From: Thermoplasmata archaeon
GTDB taxonomy: Archaea > Thermoplasmatota > Thermoplasmata > SG8-5
Direction: 5' to 3'
Length of the DNA: 7,261 bases
Assembly (NCBI GenBank): GCA_023136815.1
Contig: JAGLQM010000040.1
Coordinates: 1-7,261, forward strand
Both the position numbers and the translations under genes were made by a program. Below are positions 5,615 to 7,261 of the stretch, one piece after another. The first letter of the stretch is position 1. Every line of letters starts with the position of its first letter. The notes beneath the pieces were generated by a model. It worked only from the letters and a program-made list of their open reading frames with translations, searched no databases and was not told the origin of the DNA.

Positions 5615-6999
5615 TTACTGTTCTCACCCCGATATTTTGGATGATATTTCTTGATTGTCTGGGTATCTATTTTTGTGAGCAGATCATCTGGCAGCTTGCT
5701 CAGCATGTCCCAGGCAAGTTCCAGGGTGATAGTTATCGAACGGTCCTCCTCCTCCCGCTGTCGTACAAATCGATTCTCGAAATCATCTGCAAAATTTAGG
5801 AGTGAGACATCTCTGTCAGATAATGCGTCTTTACCAACGATTGCCACAAGGTCTCGTAATTCTCGACCTTCTGCATAGGCCGCATAACATTGACTGGATA
5901 CCTGGCTGTGATCGTCTCTGGTCATATCCTTTCCGATGCCAGCGTTCATTAGTCTGGACAGTGATGGTGAAATATCGATTGGCGGGTAAATTGCCTTTCT
6001 GTGTAATTCCCTGGAAACAATAAGCTGGCCCTCGGTAATGTAGGCACTCAGATCAGGAATCGGGTGGGTGATATCATCATCTGGCATTGAAATGATTGGA
6101 ATTTGAGTGATGGACCCTTTCTTGCCCTTTATTCTCCCGGCACGCTCGTATATCATTGCCAAATCTGTGTACATATAACCTGGATAACCACGCCTGCCTG
6201 GAACCTCCTCTCTGGCAGCACCTATCTGACGCAGGGATTCGCAATAATTGGTCATGTCTGTGAGAATTACAAGAACATGCATGTCAAGTTCGAAGGCCAG
6301 ATACTCTGCGGTTGTGAGTGCTATCTTCGGTGTGATCAATCTTTCAATGGCAGGGTCATTGGCCAGATTCAGAAACACCACTGCGCGCTTCAGGGCTCCA
6401 GTGCGTTCGAAATCATTCATGAAAATCTGGGCTTCTTCGGAAGTAATACCCATTGCTGCGAAGACCACTGCAAATTCTTCCACCTCGCCAACAACCTTCG
6501 CCTGTCTAGCTAATTGCATGGCAACCTTGTTATGAGGCAGGCCACTACCTGAAAATATAGGCAGTTTCTGACCCCTGACCAAGGTGTTCATGCCGTCGAT
6601 TGTGGAGATTCCTGTTTCAATGAATTTCTTGGGTCTGGCTCTTGCATATGGATTAATGGGACTTCCAAGAACCTCCCGGCGCTTGTCCGGAGGGACTGGT
6701 GGACCTCTGTCAATAGGTTTTCCTGCACCGCTGAGGATACGACCAATCATCTCCTTGCTGAGATTGACTTTAACGCTCTCCCCAAGAAATTTCACAGTTG
6801 CCTCATGGTCTATTCCTACGGTTCCCTCGAATACCTGGACAACAATTGTCTCTTTGGAGGTGTCAAGAACTTGACCGCGCTTTACAGAGCCGTCCGAAAG
6901 ACGAATGTCAACCACTTCACCGTATCCCACTGATTCCGTGGCCTCCATGAACACTAAGGGTCCAGAAATATCGGTTATGGTACGGTATTCAATCCTCAT
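5611..6999 (-). CDS. atpB: A-type ATP synthase subunit B
   Basis: Subunit B is the non-catalytic nucleotide-binding partner of subunit A in the A3B3 head. The chosen start gives 462 residues, normal for the family. [17 protein letters not shown] opens the N-terminal barrel. [12 protein letters not shown] is at 86-97 and [18 protein letters not shown] at 115-132. The P-loop position reads GSGLPHN at 151-157 instead of GxxxxGKT, as expected for subunit [15 protein letters not shown] near R349 carries the arginine that reaches the catalytic site. The frame stays open to an ATG at 7047, but AGGAGG at 7012-7007, 7 nt before ATG 6999, and family length fix the start here. The stop overlaps the atpD start by 4 nt, and atpA ends 64 nt upstream. 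Confidence 0.97.
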   Translation of the reverse strand: MRIEYRTITDISGPLVFMEATESVGYGEVVDIRLSDGSVKRGQVLDTSKETIVVQVFEGTVGIDHEATVKFLGESVKVNLSKEMIGRILSGAGKPIDRGPPVPPDKRREVLGSPINPYARARPKKFIETGISTIDGMNTLVRGQKLPIFSGSGLPHNKVAMQLARQAKVVGEVEEFAVVFAAMGITSEEAQIFMNDFERTGALKRAVVFLNLANDPAIERLITPKIALTTAEYLAFELDMHVLVILTDMTNYCESLRQIGAAREEVPGRRGYPGYMYTDLAMIYERAGRIKGKKGSITQIPIISMPDDDITHPIPDLSAYITEGQLIVSRELHRKAIYPPIDISPSLSRLMNAGIGKDMTRDDHSQVSSQCYAAYAEGRELRDLVAIVGKDALSDRDVSLLNFADDFENRFVRQREEEDRSITITLELAWDMLSKLPDDLLTKIDTQTIKKYHPKYRGENSK

Positions 7000-7006
7000 T
7001 TTATGG

Positions 7007-7012
7007 CCTCCT
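7007..7012 (-). promoter_or_regulatory. Ribosome binding site of atpB
   Basis: AGGAGG with a 7-nt spacer to ATG 6999. It rules out the 16-residue cysteine-containing N-terminal extension that would start at 7047. Confidence 0.88.
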
Positions 7013-7023
7013 GTTTCACAGCA

Positions 7024-7055
7024 GATATCACATGAAAAACTATGCAATTGATATC
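7024..7055. repeat. Inverted repeat in the atpA-atpB gap
   Basis: GATATCA (7024-7030) and TGATATC (7049-7055) form a perfect 7-bp inverted repeat with an 18-nt spacer, just before the atpB ribosome binding site. In mRNA it could fold into a small hairpin between the two genes. Such repeats can arise by chance in AT-rich gaps. Confidence 0.35.
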
Positions 7056-7063
7056 AAATAATT

Positions 7064-7261
7064 TCATGACCCATCCTCCCATAATTTACATTCAGTATGA
7101 AGATGGTTCATAACCTCATCCAGATATTTGTCAAAGTCATCCTCATACTTGGCCTTGGAAAGTTCCTTTCTTGATTGAAGAGCCAGTATATTCTCAAAGG
7201 ATATGCCAGTACCCAGTGCGACGCTTACCCGGTCATGGAACTCCTTGATGCATTTCATTAA
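7064..7261 (-). CDS. atpA: A-type ATP synthase subunit A, C-terminal end (partial)
   Basis: Sixty-five codons before TGA at 7066-7064 are visible, and the frame is open through the window edge, so the apparent ATG at 7258 is internal. The segment KEFHDRVSVALGTGISFENILALQSRKELSKAKYED matches the helical C-terminal domain of the catalytic A subunit, whose family pattern is FHDR...G...I...R..L...K. Its position directly upstream of atpB fits the standard archaeal A-B-D order. The nucleotide-binding domain lies outside the window. Confidence 0.9.
   Translation of the reverse strand, partial: LMKCIKEFHDRVSVALGTGISFENILALQSRKELSKAKYEDDFDKYLDEVMNHLHTECKLWEDGS

Noticed and set aside
6103..6513. Plus-strand open frame of 136 residues within atpB
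   Set aside because: It is antisense to a well-conserved ATP synthase subunit and has no ribosome site or recognisable motif.
7000..7047. Longer atpB starting at ATG 7047
   Set aside because: The extra 16 residues are cysteine-rich and not part of the family, and the strong AGGAGG lies inside this stretch, 7 nt before ATG 6999.

Overview
The window looks archaeal, most likely from the Thermoplasmatota or a related euryarchaeal lineage. The evidence is an A-type ATP synthase operon in the order A-B-D, Shine-Dalgarno sites matching AGGAGGTGAT, TATA-like promoters, a KaiC/RAD55-type ATPase, and a tRNA that lacks an encoded CCA and appears to carry a bulge-helix-bulge intron. I recall C-terminal Asn-Gly repeats like those at the left edge from Thermoplasmatota proteins, but I cannot verify that here. 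Nearly everything is on the minus strand and is read right to left. The one exception is a small zinc-motif gene on the plus strand.

Layout from right to left: (i) 7261-4973 holds the C-terminal end of atpA, all of atpB (start corrected to 6999) and atpD. These are the A, B and D subunits of the archaeal ATP synthase head and central stalk. (ii) 4568-4864 (+) encodes an unrecognised 98-residue protein with two CxxC pairs, convergent with atpD. (iii) 4299-4567 is a divergent control region with a diverged tandem ~48-bp repeat, each copy carrying TTTGAC...GTCAAA, plus a possible hairpin over the ribosome binding site. (iv) 4298-4107 is a tRNA-Arg(GCG) gene whose exons are separated by a 118-nt structured insert in the T-loop. 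(v) 4006-2090 is a three-gene set: a 71-residue zinc-finger-like protein, a KaiC-like RecA-fold ATPase and a protein with two winged helix-turn-helix domains. (vi) 1949-1 is the N-terminal 649 residues of a large protein: TPR-like helices, tandem helix-hairpin-helix, a four-cysteine zinc motif, more TPR-like helices, a long acidic segment, then Thr-Asn-Gly-Leu repeats that run off the window.

The strongest unusual signal is the tRNA. A search for complete tRNAs would probably miss it, because the last 14 nt lie 118 nt away from the first 60. When joined they give a full cloverleaf with a perfect 7-bp acceptor stem, a 5-bp T-stem and the loop TTCGAAT. The junctions form a near-canonical bulge-helix-bulge. 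The second notable item is the multi-domain Asn-Gly repeat protein. Functional links between the ATPase, the winged-helix protein and the operator-like repeats are inference only.
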